A stretch of DNA of 52,919 nt from an uncultured Ruminococcus sp. (lineage in GTDB: Bacteria > Bacillota > Clostridia > Oscillospirales > Acutalibacteraceae), in NCBI GenBank assembly GCA_902766885.1, contig CACXFS010000044.1:1-52919 (forward strand). Direction: 5' to 3'. The notes under the pieces are model-generated. The model worked only from the letters and a program-made list of their open reading frames with translations, searched no databases and was not told where the DNA came from. Made by a program: the position numbers and the translations under genes. Shown piece after piece: positions 1 to 8,614 of this stretch; position 1 is the stretch's first letter; each line of letters opens with the position of its first letter.

Positions 1-1
1 G

Positions 2-337
2 GACAATGTCCTCGGACGTATCAGCGACGAGCAGTACAGAATGCTGTCGGCAGATTACAACGACGAGCAGAAGGAGTTGGAAAGCAAGCTGCCTGAGCTC
101 AACAAGGAGATCGCCGCCCTCAATAACGAGTGTACCAATGTTCAGCGGTTCATGGATTTAGCGAAGAAGTATGTCTGCATAACAGAATTGACGCCGGACA
201 TTCTGCGTACCTTCATCAGCAAGATAGTTGTTCATGAACGCGCGGTAAAGCACAGTAAGACCGCTCCGCAGCAGATTGATATCTACTTCCGCTACATCGG
301 CAACCTTGCCGCACCCAAAAGCGAAGAAGTAGCGTAA
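2..337 (+). CDS. Large serine recombinase, C-terminal fragment (5' end outside window)
   Basis: The reading frame is open from the first bases, so the visible 111 codons are the tail of a longer gene. The residues (coiled-coil DEQKELESKLPELNKEI, then ITELTPDILRTFISKIVVHE and a final IDIYFRYIG) match the C-terminal region, including the DUF4368-like end, of TndX/Tn4451-type large serine recombinases, which excise and integrate mobile elements. The catalytic N-terminus is not in view, so whether the enzyme is intact cannot be judged. The two genes downstream are broken remnants typical of such elements, so this is probably the edge of an old integrated element. Confidence 0.85.
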   Translation, partial: DNVLGRISDEQYRMLSADYNDEQKELESKLPELNKEIAALNNECTNVQRFMDLAKKYVCITELTPDILRTFISKIVVHERAVKHSKTAPQQIDIYFRYIGNLAAPKSEEVA

Positions 338-444
338 CAGCAGAAAAAGCAGGACGGGTAACCGAATACGACCCGTCCTGCACAGACAAACCACACAAGG
401 CAAAACATCCTTATCGGAAATAGCCTAAAGGCACATTTGTTGTT

Positions 445-858
445 ATGAAAACAGGCTTTTATCCGATGAAAGTCAAACTGAAATTGTATTTCAAATGGGG
501 TATTGAGTTTGAAGAAAAGTATGAGGTGAGAGAAAACGGCAATCGTGAAGTTCACTATGCCAATCGTTCTGAGTTGTTCAACAACATAATCCAGACATAC
601 TGTCCTCAATGTTTTGAACAGCCTGAGGCTGACTCTGAATTTCAAGATGCAAAAGGTGAGAAAAAACATGAAAATGAAAATCTAAAGACCTCGCCAAACA
701 CTGAACGAACTGATAGTGAAAATACTATTGATTCTGAACAGGAAGATTAGTCAACAGAAGAACCTGAAATTTCAAGTCTTGAACAGAACGCAGACAAGCA
801 AAGAAAAATAGTCATAAGAACTGAAAGACCACCTCAGGAGGTGCTGGACAATGAGTAA
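445..858 (+). pseudogene. Small acidic hypothetical protein interrupted by an in-frame TAG
   Basis: A 101-residue ORF (start 445; a second ATG lies at 466) stops at TAG 748-750. The same frame then stays open for 35 more codons, with similar Glu/Gln/Asp-rich composition, to TAA 856-858. That end overlaps the ATG of the next (broken) gene at 851, in the usual translational-coupling arrangement. The simplest reading is a gene of about 137 codons whose codon 102 became a stop. The N-terminal half (KLKLYFKWGIEFEEKY) is folded-looking and the rest is low-complexity. I do not recognise a family; small proteins of this kind sit beside recombinases in clostridial integrative elements. Confidence 0.5.
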
Positions 859-1109
859 ATTAACTTTTCTCTATCAAATGGACTTGCCTCACCGAGCCGT
901 TGCCGTCTATACCTACCTCCACGACCGAGCAAACAAAAACGGTGAATGCTAGCTTCGGTAAAAACAATAGCAGGCGATATAAAGCTGTCGCCTGCCACCG
1001 TCCGCATAGCTATTAAAGATTTGAAAAAGCCGGACTAATCGAAATCGAGTATCGTTATCGTGATAAGGACGGAAAGAGTAGTTTGTTGTATATTGTAAAA
1101 AGAATATAA
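851..1109 (+). pseudogene. Helix-turn-helix (HTH_36-like) protein, two frameshifts
   Basis: Translation starts MSKLTFLYQMDLPHRAVAVY and reaches TAG right after NKNGEC (about 948). Shifting frame gives SVKTIAGDIKLSPATVRIAI, a winged-helix recognition helix, and a second shift near 1033 gives KAGLIEIEYRYRDKDGKSS to TAA 1107-1109. Together these make a short helix-turn-helix protein of the type found in integrative-element control or replication regions. Two single-base changes have destroyed it. With the neighbouring in-frame stop this shows that the element's cargo is decaying. Confidence 0.7.
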
Positions 1110-1138
1110 AAAGAGAAGTTTGCTGTTTTTGTTGTTTA

Positions 1139-1182
1139 TCTGTTCGTACACTAAAATTACGAAATGTCTGTTCGTTCATTAA
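1139..1182 (+). promoter_or_regulatory. Direct repeat upstream of the TetR gene (possible operator)
   Basis: Two 16-base copies, TCTGTTCGTACACTAA (1139-1154) and TCTGTTCGTTCATTAA (1167-1182), differ at two positions and are spaced 28 bp start to start. They lie just upstream of the promoter at 1192-1220. Regulator binding is inferred from position only. A separate inverted pair, CATCCG at 1201-1206 and CGGATG at 1233-1238, brackets the -10 box and is an alternative operator. Confidence 0.4.
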
Positions 1183-1191
1183 GGAAACATA

Positions 1192-1220
1192 TTGATTTTT
1201 CATCCGATATATGTTATACT
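1192..1220 (+). promoter_or_regulatory. Promoter of the TetR gene
   Basis: TTGATT (1192-1197), a 17-bp spacer and TATACT (1215-1220) form a good housekeeping-type promoter. It lies about 45 bp before the start codon at 1265, which is preceded by a purine-rich GAGGGGGG site. Confidence 0.6.
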
Positions 1221-1264
1221 TTTTATTTAGAACGGATGATTTAAATTCAGAGGGGGGCTGACAG

Positions 1265-1852
1265 ATGGCTAATTATACAGAAGAGCATTGGAATGAAAAA
1301 AAGGTTGCTCTTATGGAAAAGTGCTTTAACGGCTTTGCCGATTTAGGACTTCACGGCACCGGTATTCGTACCTTGGCTAAACATTGCGGATATAACACAT
1401 CTATGATTTATACATATTTCGAGGATTTGGATGACCTTATCGTTAAGTCTACCGAATACTGTATGAGCAAGGTTGAGGACGATTTTATGGCGAAAGCTCC
1501 AACCGATGCCGAGGATTTGTGGCGGTTTATCGACGAGATACCCTACTGGACGGCAGAAAAGCACGGCAAGAAATACCGCCTGATGTATCAGGTCTATACA
1601 CACCCGAAATACAGAGAATACGGTCAGAAGTTCTTTAAAGATGCAGATAAGCGTTATACCGAATATGCTAAACAGTTAGAGGGCAAATTGGGGATTCCTT
1701 ATCAGAAACTGACAGGGCTTATTTATATTCTCATTCGTGCCAGCGTTCACTATGCATTGTTTGAGGACGAATTTTACCTGAAATCACAGATTGCAGTGCT
1801 GAAAGAGAGCATTGAATTATTGACTGAAAAGAATATTTCCGGGGTTCAGTAA
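1265..1852 (+). CDS. TetR/AcrR-family transcriptional regulator
   Basis: A 195-residue protein, normal length for TetR regulators. Residues about 10-58 form the DNA-binding three-helix domain, with IRTLAKHCGYNTSMIYTYF matching the TetR helix-turn-helix. The rest is a helical ligand-binding/dimerisation domain without a recognisable ligand signature. It has its own promoter with repeats that may be its operator, and is followed after 78 bp by the giant GLUG gene on the same strand. Autoregulation and control of the downstream surface-protein block are reasonable inferences. Confidence 0.85.
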   Translation: MANYTEEHWNEKKVALMEKCFNGFADLGLHGTGIRTLAKHCGYNTSMIYTYFEDLDDLIVKSTEYCMSKVEDDFMAKAPTDAEDLWRFIDEIPYWTAEKHGKKYRLMYQVYTHPKYREYGQKFFKDADKRYTEYAKQLEGKLGIPYQKLTGLIYILIRASVHYALFEDEFYLKSQIAVLKESIELLTEKNISGVQ

Positions 1853-1881
1853 AATGAGTCAGAACACCTTGTATAGCGGCA

Positions 1882-1898
1882 ATACGAACGCTTCGTAT
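1882..1898 (+). other. Short perfect inverted repeat between TetR and GLUG genes
   Basis: ATACGAA-CGC-TTCGTAT, a 7-bp perfect stem with a 3-base loop, sits about 30 bp before the GLUG start codon. There is no T-run, so it is not a typical terminator. It could be an operator half-site pair or an mRNA hairpin. Confidence 0.35.
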
Positions 1899-1930
1899 AT
1901 CCAATATTAAATTTGACAGGAGGAATATTT

Positions 1931-4900
1931 ATGGTAAAAAAATACGCTAAAAAAATTACTGCTTTTATGATAGCGGTAACAATTGTTTTTTCAATGCTGC
2001 TGTATTTTCCGAGCGGAACATTCAGCAATATCGGCTTTGGACTTACGGCAAGTGCGGCGGAAATCACACTGACAGAGCCGTCAACTGATGACAATGGTGT
2101 GTACCAAATCGGAACAGCAGCGGAGCTTTACTGGTTTGCAGGACTTGTAAACGGTACGCTTGAGGACGTGACGCAGGACAGATTTGCAAACGCAGTCCTC
2201 ACGGCGGATATTACCGTGAACAGCAATTTGCTGAATTCTCTGAATGATGACGGTACTGTACCGGACGGAATTGCCGTCGCCGGCTGGACGCCAATCGGCA
2301 AAAATTCAAATCGGTACACCGGCACATTTGACGGACAGAATCACGCAATCAGCGGCTTATATTTCAATGATGCAAGTAAAGATTTTGTCGGCTTATTCGG
2401 TTATAGCCAAGGTACAGTAAAAAATGTCGGTGTTGTTGATTCCTATTTCAAAGGAGGTTGGTATGTCGGCGGCACATGCGGAAGGAATGACAATGGCACA
2501 ATCACAAACTGCTATAACAGCGGTGAAGTCAATGGTATAAATTTTGTCGGCGGCGTGTGCGGATGTAATTATGACGGCACAATAACCGGCTGCTACAACA
2601 CCGACGCAGTCAGCGGCAGTGATGGGTCTAAGTATGTCGGCGGCGTGTGCGGATATAATGATGGAGGCAAAATAACCGTCTGCTACAGCACCGGCGCAGT
2701 CAGCGGCAGTGATGGGTCTAAGTATGTCGGCGGCGTGTGCGGATATAATAATCTGGGCACCATCACAAACTGCTATAACGCAGGCACAGTCAATGGTACA
2801 CAAAATGTAGGCGGCGTGTGCGGAATTAATGATAATGGCACAATCACAAACTGCTATTATCTTGATAGCGAAGAAACAGACTCAATTGACGGCACAACAT
2901 TTAAAACCACAGAACAGTTTGCAAGCGGCGAGGTGGCATATCTCCTTTCACAGGGTGAAAACGGCGAAATCTGGGGACAGGAAATCGGCACAGACCCTTA
3001 CCCTGTTTTTGGCGGCACAAAGGTAAATAAGCTTACAAAAACTTACTGTGATAACACAACTGAACAAGGATACATCTACACAAATAGTTCTTCCTATATT
3101 TTACATAAAGAATACAATAATAACGGTTTCTGCACAAACTGCGGTGCATATCAGCCGGCAGTCTTCAATGAAACCAATAACTGCTACGAAATCTCCAACA
3201 CAGGTCAGCTTTACTGGTTTGCGGGACTTGTAAACGGTACGCTTGAGAACGTGACACAGAACAGATCTGCAAACGCAGTCATTACGGCAAATATTGTCGT
3301 GAATACGGGTGTGCTGAAATTAGACGGCACTCTTGCTGATGACACAAGCGGCTTTACAAGCTGGACGCCAATCGGTAGCAGTTCAAACTACTATACCGGC
3401 ACATTTGACGGGCAGAATCACACTATAAGCGGCTTGTATTTCAATAATGCAAACACAAGTCTTGTCGGCTTGTTCGGCTATGTAGGATCAAACGGCAGTG
3501 TTTCCAATGTTGGCATTGTTGATTCCTATTTCAATGGATGTCAGTTTGTCGGCGGCGTGTGCGGAGCTAATTTGGGCACAATCACAAACTGCTATAACAC
3601 AGGCAATGTCAGTGGTTCAAGTGCCATTGGCGGCGTGTGCGGAGCTAATTTGGACACAATCACAAACTGCTATAACACAGGCAATGTCAACGGTTCAGGT
3701 TATTTCGGCGGCGTATGCGGAAGTAATGAGTCCGGCAAAATAACCGGATGCTACAATATCGGCGCAGTCAGCAGCAGCGATGGGTCTCAGTATGTCGGCG
3801 GCGTGTGCGGATATAATTTTTGCATTAGTGCTGAAACAGCAGAAATCACAAACTGCTATTATGACAGCGATAAATACAGCGGAAATGCTGTTGACTATAA
3901 TGATGGCACAGTTACAGATGTCGAGGGTAAAACCACAGAACAGTTTGCAAGCGGCGAGGTTACATATCTCCTGAATGGTTCAACAAGTGAGGGTACTCTT
4001 GCTTGGGGACAAATGATTGGAAAAGATGATTACCCCGTTCTTGACAGCACTAAAAAGGTTTACTATGGTTATACCATATGTGATGAGAGCAAAGAAAAGA
4101 TTTACTCCAACACAGAGATGACTGACGTAAGACCTGAGCATAACTATTCAAACGGTATCTGTACTGTTTGCCGCATTTATGAGCCTGCAACCAAGAACGC
4201 AGACGGCGTTTACGAAATAAGCAACGCAGGTCAGCTTTACTGGTTTTCACAGCAGGTAAACAGCGGAAATAGAGGAATAAACGCAGTTCTCACGAATGAT
4301 ATTGTGGTGAATAAGAATGTTCTTGTAAATGGAGAGCTTAATTCAAGCCTGACTAATCCAAGAGAATGGACGCCAATCGGTAACAGTTCAAACTACTATA
4401 AAGGCACATTTGACGGGCAGAATCACACCATAAGCGGATTGTATTTCAACGATTCAAGCACAAGTTATGTCGGCTTGTTCGGCGGAAACTGGGGCACAAT
4501 AAAAAATGTCGGCGTTGTTGATTCCTATTTCAAAGGATATTATTATGTCAGCGGCGTGTGCGGAAATAATAATGGCACAATGACAAACTGTTATAACACA
4601 GGCACAGTCAGCGGAACAGAAAAAGAAGTCGGCGGCGTGTGCGCATGTAACAATGGCACAATTACAAACTGCAATAACATAGGGGCAGTCAGCGGCAGTA
4701 ATAATGTCGGCGGCGTGTGCGGATATAGTTCCAAAGAAATAACCGACTGCTACAACACCGGCACAGTCAGCGGCGGAGAGTCGTATGTCGGCGGCGTGTG
4801 CGGAGTAAATTGCGAAAAAATAACCGGCTGCTACAACACCGGCACAGTCAGCGGCAGAGAGTCGTATGTCGGCGGCGTATGCGGAGATAGTGGCGGCAAA

Positions 4901-7732
4901 ATAACCGGCTGCTACAATACCGGCGCAGTCAGCGGCAGCGATGGGTCTCAGTATGTCGGCGGCGTGTGCGGATATAGTTCCAAAGAAATAACCGGCTGCT
5001 ACAATACCGGCTCAGTCAGCGGCGGAGAGTCGTATGTCGGCGCCGTGTGCGGATATAATTCCGGCACAATAACCGGCTGCTATACAAACCGTGATGATGA
5101 AGAAGACACATATATTAAATCAGACGCAGAATTTAAAGACTCTACTGTATGCGGACTGCTCAATGCTGCTTTGATAAATTACGGCTCGGATGTCCGTTTC
5201 TATCAGGGCGTGAAATCGCCTGAGTTTATCCGTACTCCACAGCTTGTTGACGGTGTGTATCAGATTAGCTGCGCTTTGGAGCTTTACGGATTTGCAAAGC
5301 TTGTAAACAACGGCAACTTAAGCGCAAGTGCAGTTGTTACAGCGGATATTATTGTCAACAAATATGTGCTTAATGACAGCGGAGAATTAAACACCGACAC
5401 TTTCACCGACTGGACGCCCATTGGAAACGAATCCAATCCATATGCCGGCACATTTGACGGACAGGGTCACACAATCAGCGGCTTGTATTTAAATAATACA
5501 AGCACAAGCCGTGTCGGCTTGTTCGGCTGCCTCGGAGAAAACGGCGAAATCAAAAATGTAGGAGTAATTGATTCATATTTCAACGGCAGTGAGTATGTTG
5601 GCGGCGTGTGCGGAGAGAATGGCGGCACAATCACCAACTGCTATAACACAGGCATAGTCAGTGGTTCAGCTTATGTCGGCGGCGTGTGCGGATGTAATGA
5701 TGGTGGCACAATCACAAACTGTTATAACACAGGCATAGTCAATGGTTCAGCTTATGTCGGCGGTGTGTGCGGAAATAATGATGGCATAAACACAAACTGT
5801 TATAACACAGGCACAGTCAGTGGTTCAGCTTATGTCGGCGGTGTGTGCGGATGTAATGATGGCACAAACACATACTGTTATAACACAGGCACAGTCAGTG
5901 GCAGTACAGGTGTAGGCGGCGTGTGCGGATCTAATGAGAATGGCACAATCACAAACTGTTATTACATTGAAGGTTGCAACGCAGAGGAAACAACATTTGA
6001 TTGCTTCTATGCCGATATGAAAACTACAACGGAGTTCAACAGCGGCGAAGTATGCTATCTTCTGAACGGTTCAACAAGCGAGGGTACTCTTGCATGGGGA
6101 CAGAAAATCGGTACGGATCCTTACCCTGTTTTGGGAGGAGTAAAGGTTTATTATGAAGCTGAAAGCTCGTTTTATTCCAATTACGAACCTGCGACATATA
6201 ACACAACTGATAGTCGCTACGAGATAAGCAGTGCAGGTCAGCTTTACTGGTTTGCGGACTGTGTAAACGGAGGAAACACTTCGATAAACGCAGTTCTCAC
6301 AGCACCTATTACCGTGAACACAGGCGATGTTGCAAACTGTAACGGCACAAAGGAAGACGGCTGGATTGACTGGACGCCTATAGGAAAAAGCACTTCTACA
6401 TCGTATACCGGCACATTTAACGGACAGGGATATACTGTAAGCGGATTGTATTTCAATAATCCTGATGAAGCGTATGTAGGTTTGTTTGGCTGCGTAGATA
6501 GCGGCGGCAAGATTTCCTGTGTTGGTATTGCTGACTCATATTTCAGAGGAAATGACTATGTTGGCAGTATATGCGGAGAAAACGGCGGTATAATTACAAA
6601 TTGTTATAATTCAGGCGTAGTAATTGCAGTAAATCGTAAAGCTTCTGCCGGAGGTATCTGCGGATATAATGAAGGCGCAATTACAAATTGTTATAACACA
6701 GGCAATATCAGCGCAGAAGGCAGTGCATCATTAATCGGCGGCGTGTGTGCAGATAATGACGGCACAATCACAAACTGCTATTACCTTGCAGATACAGCAG
6801 ACGAAAACAGCGGCAAAACCACAGCGCAGTTCAACAGCGGCGAGGTTGCATATCTCCTTTCACAGGGCACAGACGGCTCAATCTGGGGACAGGAAATCGG
6901 CACAGAGGATTACCCTGTTCTGAACGGCAAAAAGGTTCTTGCAAATGTTGACCTGTCAGACTTTGCAAATGATATTATTGTTTATGGTCAGAGTGCTTCT
7001 CTTGACGGTACAATCGGCTTTAACATTTACGTTTCTGCTGATGATTCCTATGAGTGGGATAAGACTGTAAACGGCGTTCAGGGTGTGGAGATTGAAAACG
7101 GACTTTACAAGTTCACATATCTGGTTGCCGCAAAGGATATGGACAAAAAAATTAATTTCACTGTAAATGATAAAATTGATGTTACAGTTTCTGTTTCTGA
7201 TTATCTTGCAGTCCTTAGCAAATCCGATAATGAATCCCTCAAAAACCTTGCAGATTCCATGAGCGTTTACGGTGATGCAGCTAAGGCATACTTCAGCGGA
7301 GAAGCTGTTGCAGAGCAGACTGTTACAGACGATCTGAGTGTTTATGACTTCACAGTCGGCACAATGCCCGAAGGCATAAGCTACTACGGTTCAAGCCTTA
7401 TTCTTAAATCTGAAACCACTATCAGACATTATTTCAAGCTTGCAGAGGGCAAAGAGATTAGTGAATATACATTCTCAGTTGGCGGTAAGACATTAACACC
7501 TACAAAAAAACAGGGTTATTACTGCATTGACATAAAGAATGTCAGCGCAGAAAAGCTTGGAATATCATTTAATGTAAGTGTAAACGGCGAAGAAGTAATT
7601 ACAAATTACTCTGCTCTCAGCTATGTGTATAAGGCGCTGGACAGTGATTTAACAGATGATAACCTGAAAAATCTTGTAAAGGCACTTTATATCTACAACC
7701 AAAATGCACTTGCATATGTAAATGCAGAATAA
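1931..7732 (+). CDS. Giant secreted GLUG-repeat surface protein
   Basis: A 1933-residue protein. The ATG at 1931 is chosen because AGGAGG lies just ahead of it and the protein then begins with a signal peptide (VKKYAKKITAFMIAVTIVF, cleavage near ASAAE). The body consists of five blocks starting near residues 55, 417, 758, 1107 and 1423. Each opens with a YQIGTAAELYWF-like segment and a WTPIG...GTFDGQNHTISGLYF segment, continues with many GLUG motifs (VGGVCGYN, TITNCYNTG) and usually ends SGEVAYLL...WGQ.IG.D.YPV. FCTNCGAYQPA-like CxxC linkers join blocks. The last ~265 residues form a separate C-terminal domain. GLUG repeats probably fold as a beta-solenoid and occur in adhesins and surface proteins. 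No sortase motif or dockerin is visible, so the attachment mode is unknown. Confidence 0.85.
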   Translation: MVKKYAKKITAFMIAVTIVFSMLLYFPSGTFSNIGFGLTASAAEITLTEPSTDDNGVYQIGTAAELYWFAGLVNGTLEDVTQDRFANAVLTADITVNSNLLNSLNDDGTVPDGIAVAGWTPIGKNSNRYTGTFDGQNHAISGLYFNDASKDFVGLFGYSQGTVKNVGVVDSYFKGGWYVGGTCGRNDNGTITNCYNSGEVNGINFVGGVCGCNYDGTITGCYNTDAVSGSDGSKYVGGVCGYNDGGKITVCYSTGAVSGSDGSKYVGGVCGYNNLGTITNCYNAGTVNGTQNVGGVCGINDNGTITNCYYLDSEETDSIDGTTFKTTEQFASGEVAYLLSQGENGEIWGQEIGTDPYPVFGGTKVNKLTKTYCDNTTEQGYIYTNSSSYILHKEYNNNGFCTNCGAYQPAVFNETNNCYEISNTGQLYWFAGLVNGTLENVTQNRSANAVITANIVVNTGVLKLDGTLADDTSGFTSWTPIGSSSNYYTGTFDGQNHTISGLYFNNANTSLVGLFGYVGSNGSVSNVGIVDSYFNGCQFVGGVCGANLGTITNCYNTGNVSGSSAIGGVCGANLDTITNCYNTGNVNGSGYFGGVCGSNESGKITGCYNIGAVSSSDGSQYVGGVCGYNFCISAETAEITNCYYDSDKYSGNAVDYNDGTVTDVEGKTTEQFASGEVTYLLNGSTSEGTLAWGQMIGKDDYPVLDSTKKVYYGYTICDESKEKIYSNTEMTDVRPEHNYSNGICTVCRIYEPATKNADGVYEISNAGQLYWFSQQVNSGNRGINAVLTNDIVVNKNVLVNGELNSSLTNPREWTPIGNSSNYYKGTFDGQNHTISGLYFNDSSTSYVGLFGGNWGTIKNVGVVDSYFKGYYYVSGVCGNNNGTMTNCYNTGTVSGTEKEVGGVCACNNGTITNCNNIGAVSGSNNVGGVCGYSSKEITDCYNTGTVSGGESYVGGVCGVNCEKITGCYNTGTVSGRESYVGGVCGDSGGKITGCYNTGAVSGSDGSQYVGGVCGYSSKEITGCYNTGSVSGGESYVGAVCGYNSGTITGCYTNRDDEEDTYIKSDAEFKDSTVCGLLNAALINYGSDVRFYQGVKSPEFIRTPQLVDGVYQISCALELYGFAKLVNNGNLSASAVVTADIIVNKYVLNDSGELNTDTFTDWTPIGNESNPYAGTFDGQGHTISGLYLNNTSTSRVGLFGCLGENGEIKNVGVIDSYFNGSEYVGGVCGENGGTITNCYNTGIVSGSAYVGGVCGCNDGGTITNCYNTGIVNGSAYVGGVCGNNDGINTNCYNTGTVSGSAYVGGVCGCNDGTNTYCYNTGTVSGSTGVGGVCGSNENGTITNCYYIEGCNAEETTFDCFYADMKTTTEFNSGEVCYLLNGSTSEGTLAWGQKIGTDPYPVLGGVKVYYEAESSFYSNYEPATYNTTDSRYEISSAGQLYWFADCVNGGNTSINAVLTAPITVNTGDVANCNGTKEDGWIDWTPIGKSTSTSYTGTFNGQGYTVSGLYFNNPDEAYVGLFGCVDSGGKISCVGIADSYFRGNDYVGSICGENGGIITNCYNSGVVIAVNRKASAGGICGYNEGAITNCYNTGNISAEGSASLIGGVCADNDGTITNCYYLADTADENSGKTTAQFNSGEVAYLLSQGTDGSIWGQEIGTEDYPVLNGKKVLANVDLSDFANDIIVYGQSASLDGTIGFNIYVSADDSYEWDKTVNGVQGVEIENGLYKFTYLVAAKDMDKKINFTVNDKIDVTVSVSDYLAVLSKSDNESLKNLADSMSVYGDAAKAYFSGEAVAEQTVTDDLSVYDFTVGTMPEGISYYGSSLILKSETTIRHYFKLAEGKEISEYTFSVGGKTLTPTKKQGYYCIDIKNVSAEKLGISFNVSVNGEEVITNYSALSYVYKALDSDLTDDNLKNLVKALYIYNQNALAYVNAE
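4540..5085 (+). repeat. In-gene tandem GLUG repeats, block 3
   Basis: About seven consecutive imperfect units of roughly 65-80 bases, each coding for a YVGGVCG...TGCYNTGTVSG-type unit. Several units are almost identical at DNA level (GTCGGCGGCGTGTGCGGA recurs), so the copy number is open to slippage or recombination. Confidence 0.7.
5585..5965 (+). repeat. In-gene tandem GLUG repeats, block 4
   Basis: Five consecutive units of about 75-81 bases, the most homogeneous in the gene (repeated GSAYVGGVCG / NCYNTG codons with nearly unchanged third positions). This suggests recent duplication within the array. Confidence 0.7.
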
Positions 7733-7747
7733 AAAGGAGGACTTACC

Positions 7748-7858
7748 GTGAAAGAAGAATACATTAAACCTGAAATTGAAATAGTTGAATTTGAGTGTGA
7801 GGACGTTATAACTACAAGCGGTATTAGCACTGACGAAGATGAACTGCCGATTATGTAA
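7748..7858 (+). CDS. 36-residue acidic peptide, candidate precursor of the downstream cassette
   Basis: The GTG at 7748 has an AAAGGAGG site 7-8 bases upstream and lies 16 bases after the GLUG stop codon. The peptide begins VKEEYIKPEIEIVEFECEDV, continues with an ITTSGIS segment and ends in DEDELPIM. It has no signal peptide, one Cys, and an acidic, Thr/Ser-containing second half. Its end, ELPI plus one residue, resembles the tails of two other proteins in the same operon (ends at 10135 and 10646). It is followed by a strong hairpin and then by PqqD-like, peptidase and nucleotidyltransferase genes. In RiPP clusters a short leader-core precursor upstream of a PqqD-type recognition protein is usual, so a substrate role is likely but unproven. 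Confidence 0.65.
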   Translation: MKEEYIKPEIEIVEFECEDVITTSGISTDEDELPIM

Positions 7859-7874
7859 ATAAAAAATAACAAAA

Positions 7875-7915
7875 ATATGGTAGCCGCACTGTTTAGTTAC
7901 GGTGCGGTAACATAT
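7875..7915 (+). terminator. Hairpin between the peptide gene and the PqqD-like gene (attenuator or processing site)
   Basis: ATATG...CCGCAC (7875-7889) pairs with GTGCGG...CATAT (7902-7915), giving a long stem with single-base bulges and a 12-base loop, followed by TTTC. It lies between the small ORF and the enzymes, where partial termination or RNA processing could keep the peptide mRNA more abundant than the enzyme mRNA. Confidence 0.55.
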
Positions 7916-7944
7916 TTCAAAAAGTTTATCAGGGAGTTATTAGT

Positions 7945-8205
7945 ATGAAACTCAAAGACGGATTTGTAACACATATGTTTGATGATACTCAGGTGTTAAT
8001 CGGAACAGAAGCGGTATCCTTTAAGGGAATTGTAAACAGCAACAAGACAGCGGCGTTTATTGTTGATTGCCTGAAAACCGATACAACCGAAAGTCAGATA
8101 GTTGAAAAAATGCTTGAAAAATATGATGCCGACAAAGCAGTGATTGAAGAAGATGTGCATATGATTATTCAAAAACTGCGAGGCATAGGAGCGCTTGATG
8201 AATAA
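7945..8205 (+). CDS. PqqD-family peptide-recognition protein
   Basis: An 86-residue protein with the size and pattern of PqqD-like proteins: beta-rich start with VTHMFDDTQVLIG, then a helical half ending in EEDVHMIIQKLRGIGALDE. Family knowledge: PqqD and RiPP recognition elements bind leader peptides and present them to modifying enzymes. CAGGGAG precedes the ATG at a normal distance, and the stop codon overlaps the next start by 8 bases, indicating coupled translation. A 36-codon ORF lies directly upstream, which fits a peptide-binding role. The assignment rests on pattern and context. Confidence 0.7.
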   Translation: MKLKDGFVTHMFDDTQVLIGTEAVSFKGIVNSNKTAAFIVDCLKTDTTESQIVEKMLEKYDADKAVIEEDVHMIIQKLRGIGALDE

Positions 8206-8614
8206 GCAGAGCTTTGAGGAGTACCTTAAAAATCACGAAAGACTTGTTTACAGAAACACAGGCACAAGTATGCTTCCACTCTTAAAGCAAGGAAGGGATT
8301 TCTTCATTGTAGAAAAGGTTAATAACCGACAGCTCAAAAAATATGATGTTGTACTATATAAGCGACAGCCCGACAGCTATGTGCTTCATCGCATTATAAG
8401 AATTAAAAACGGAAAATATATAATCATAGGCGATAACTGTATAAACAAGGAATACGGAATAACCGATAACGATATAATCGCAGTTATGACAGGCTTTATC
8501 CGAAAGGGTAGGCAACACAGCACTTCAGAATTTTTCTACAAGCTGTATTCCGTCTGTCATTGTGCACTGGGTCCGTTAAGAATACTCTTGTTCAGAATCA
8601 GGTGTAAGCTATGA
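8198..8614 (+). CDS. S24/S26 (signal-peptidase-like) serine peptidase
   Basis: A 138-residue protein. The ATG at 8198 overlaps the PqqD-like stop and has ATAGGAG 7 bases before it. The N-terminal RNTGTSMLPLLKQGRDFFI carries the SxMxP signature with the candidate nucleophile Ser. VVLYKRQPDSYVLHRI and YIIIGDNC match the later conserved boxes of S24/S26 peptidases, with His in HRI as probable partner, as in SipW-type enzymes. There is no clear N-terminal membrane anchor; a hydrophobic C-terminus (ALGPLRILLF) might associate with membrane. It could cleave the 36-mer or the two ELPI-tailed proteins, but that substrate choice is inference. Confidence 0.75.
   Translation: MNKQSFEEYLKNHERLVYRNTGTSMLPLLKQGRDFFIVEKVNNRQLKKYDVVLYKRQPDSYVLHRIIRIKNGKYIIIGDNCINKEYGITDNDIIAVMTGFIRKGRQHSTSEFFYKLYSVCHCALGPLRILLFRIRCKL

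Noticed and set aside
2393-2803. 136-codon minus-strand frame opposite GLUG repeats
   Set aside because: Arises from repeated codons of the plus-strand gene and has no independent support.
4540-5965. GLUG DNA repeats considered as a CRISPR or mobile repeat
   Set aside because: They are coding, vary in length in steps of three and carry GLUG motifs.
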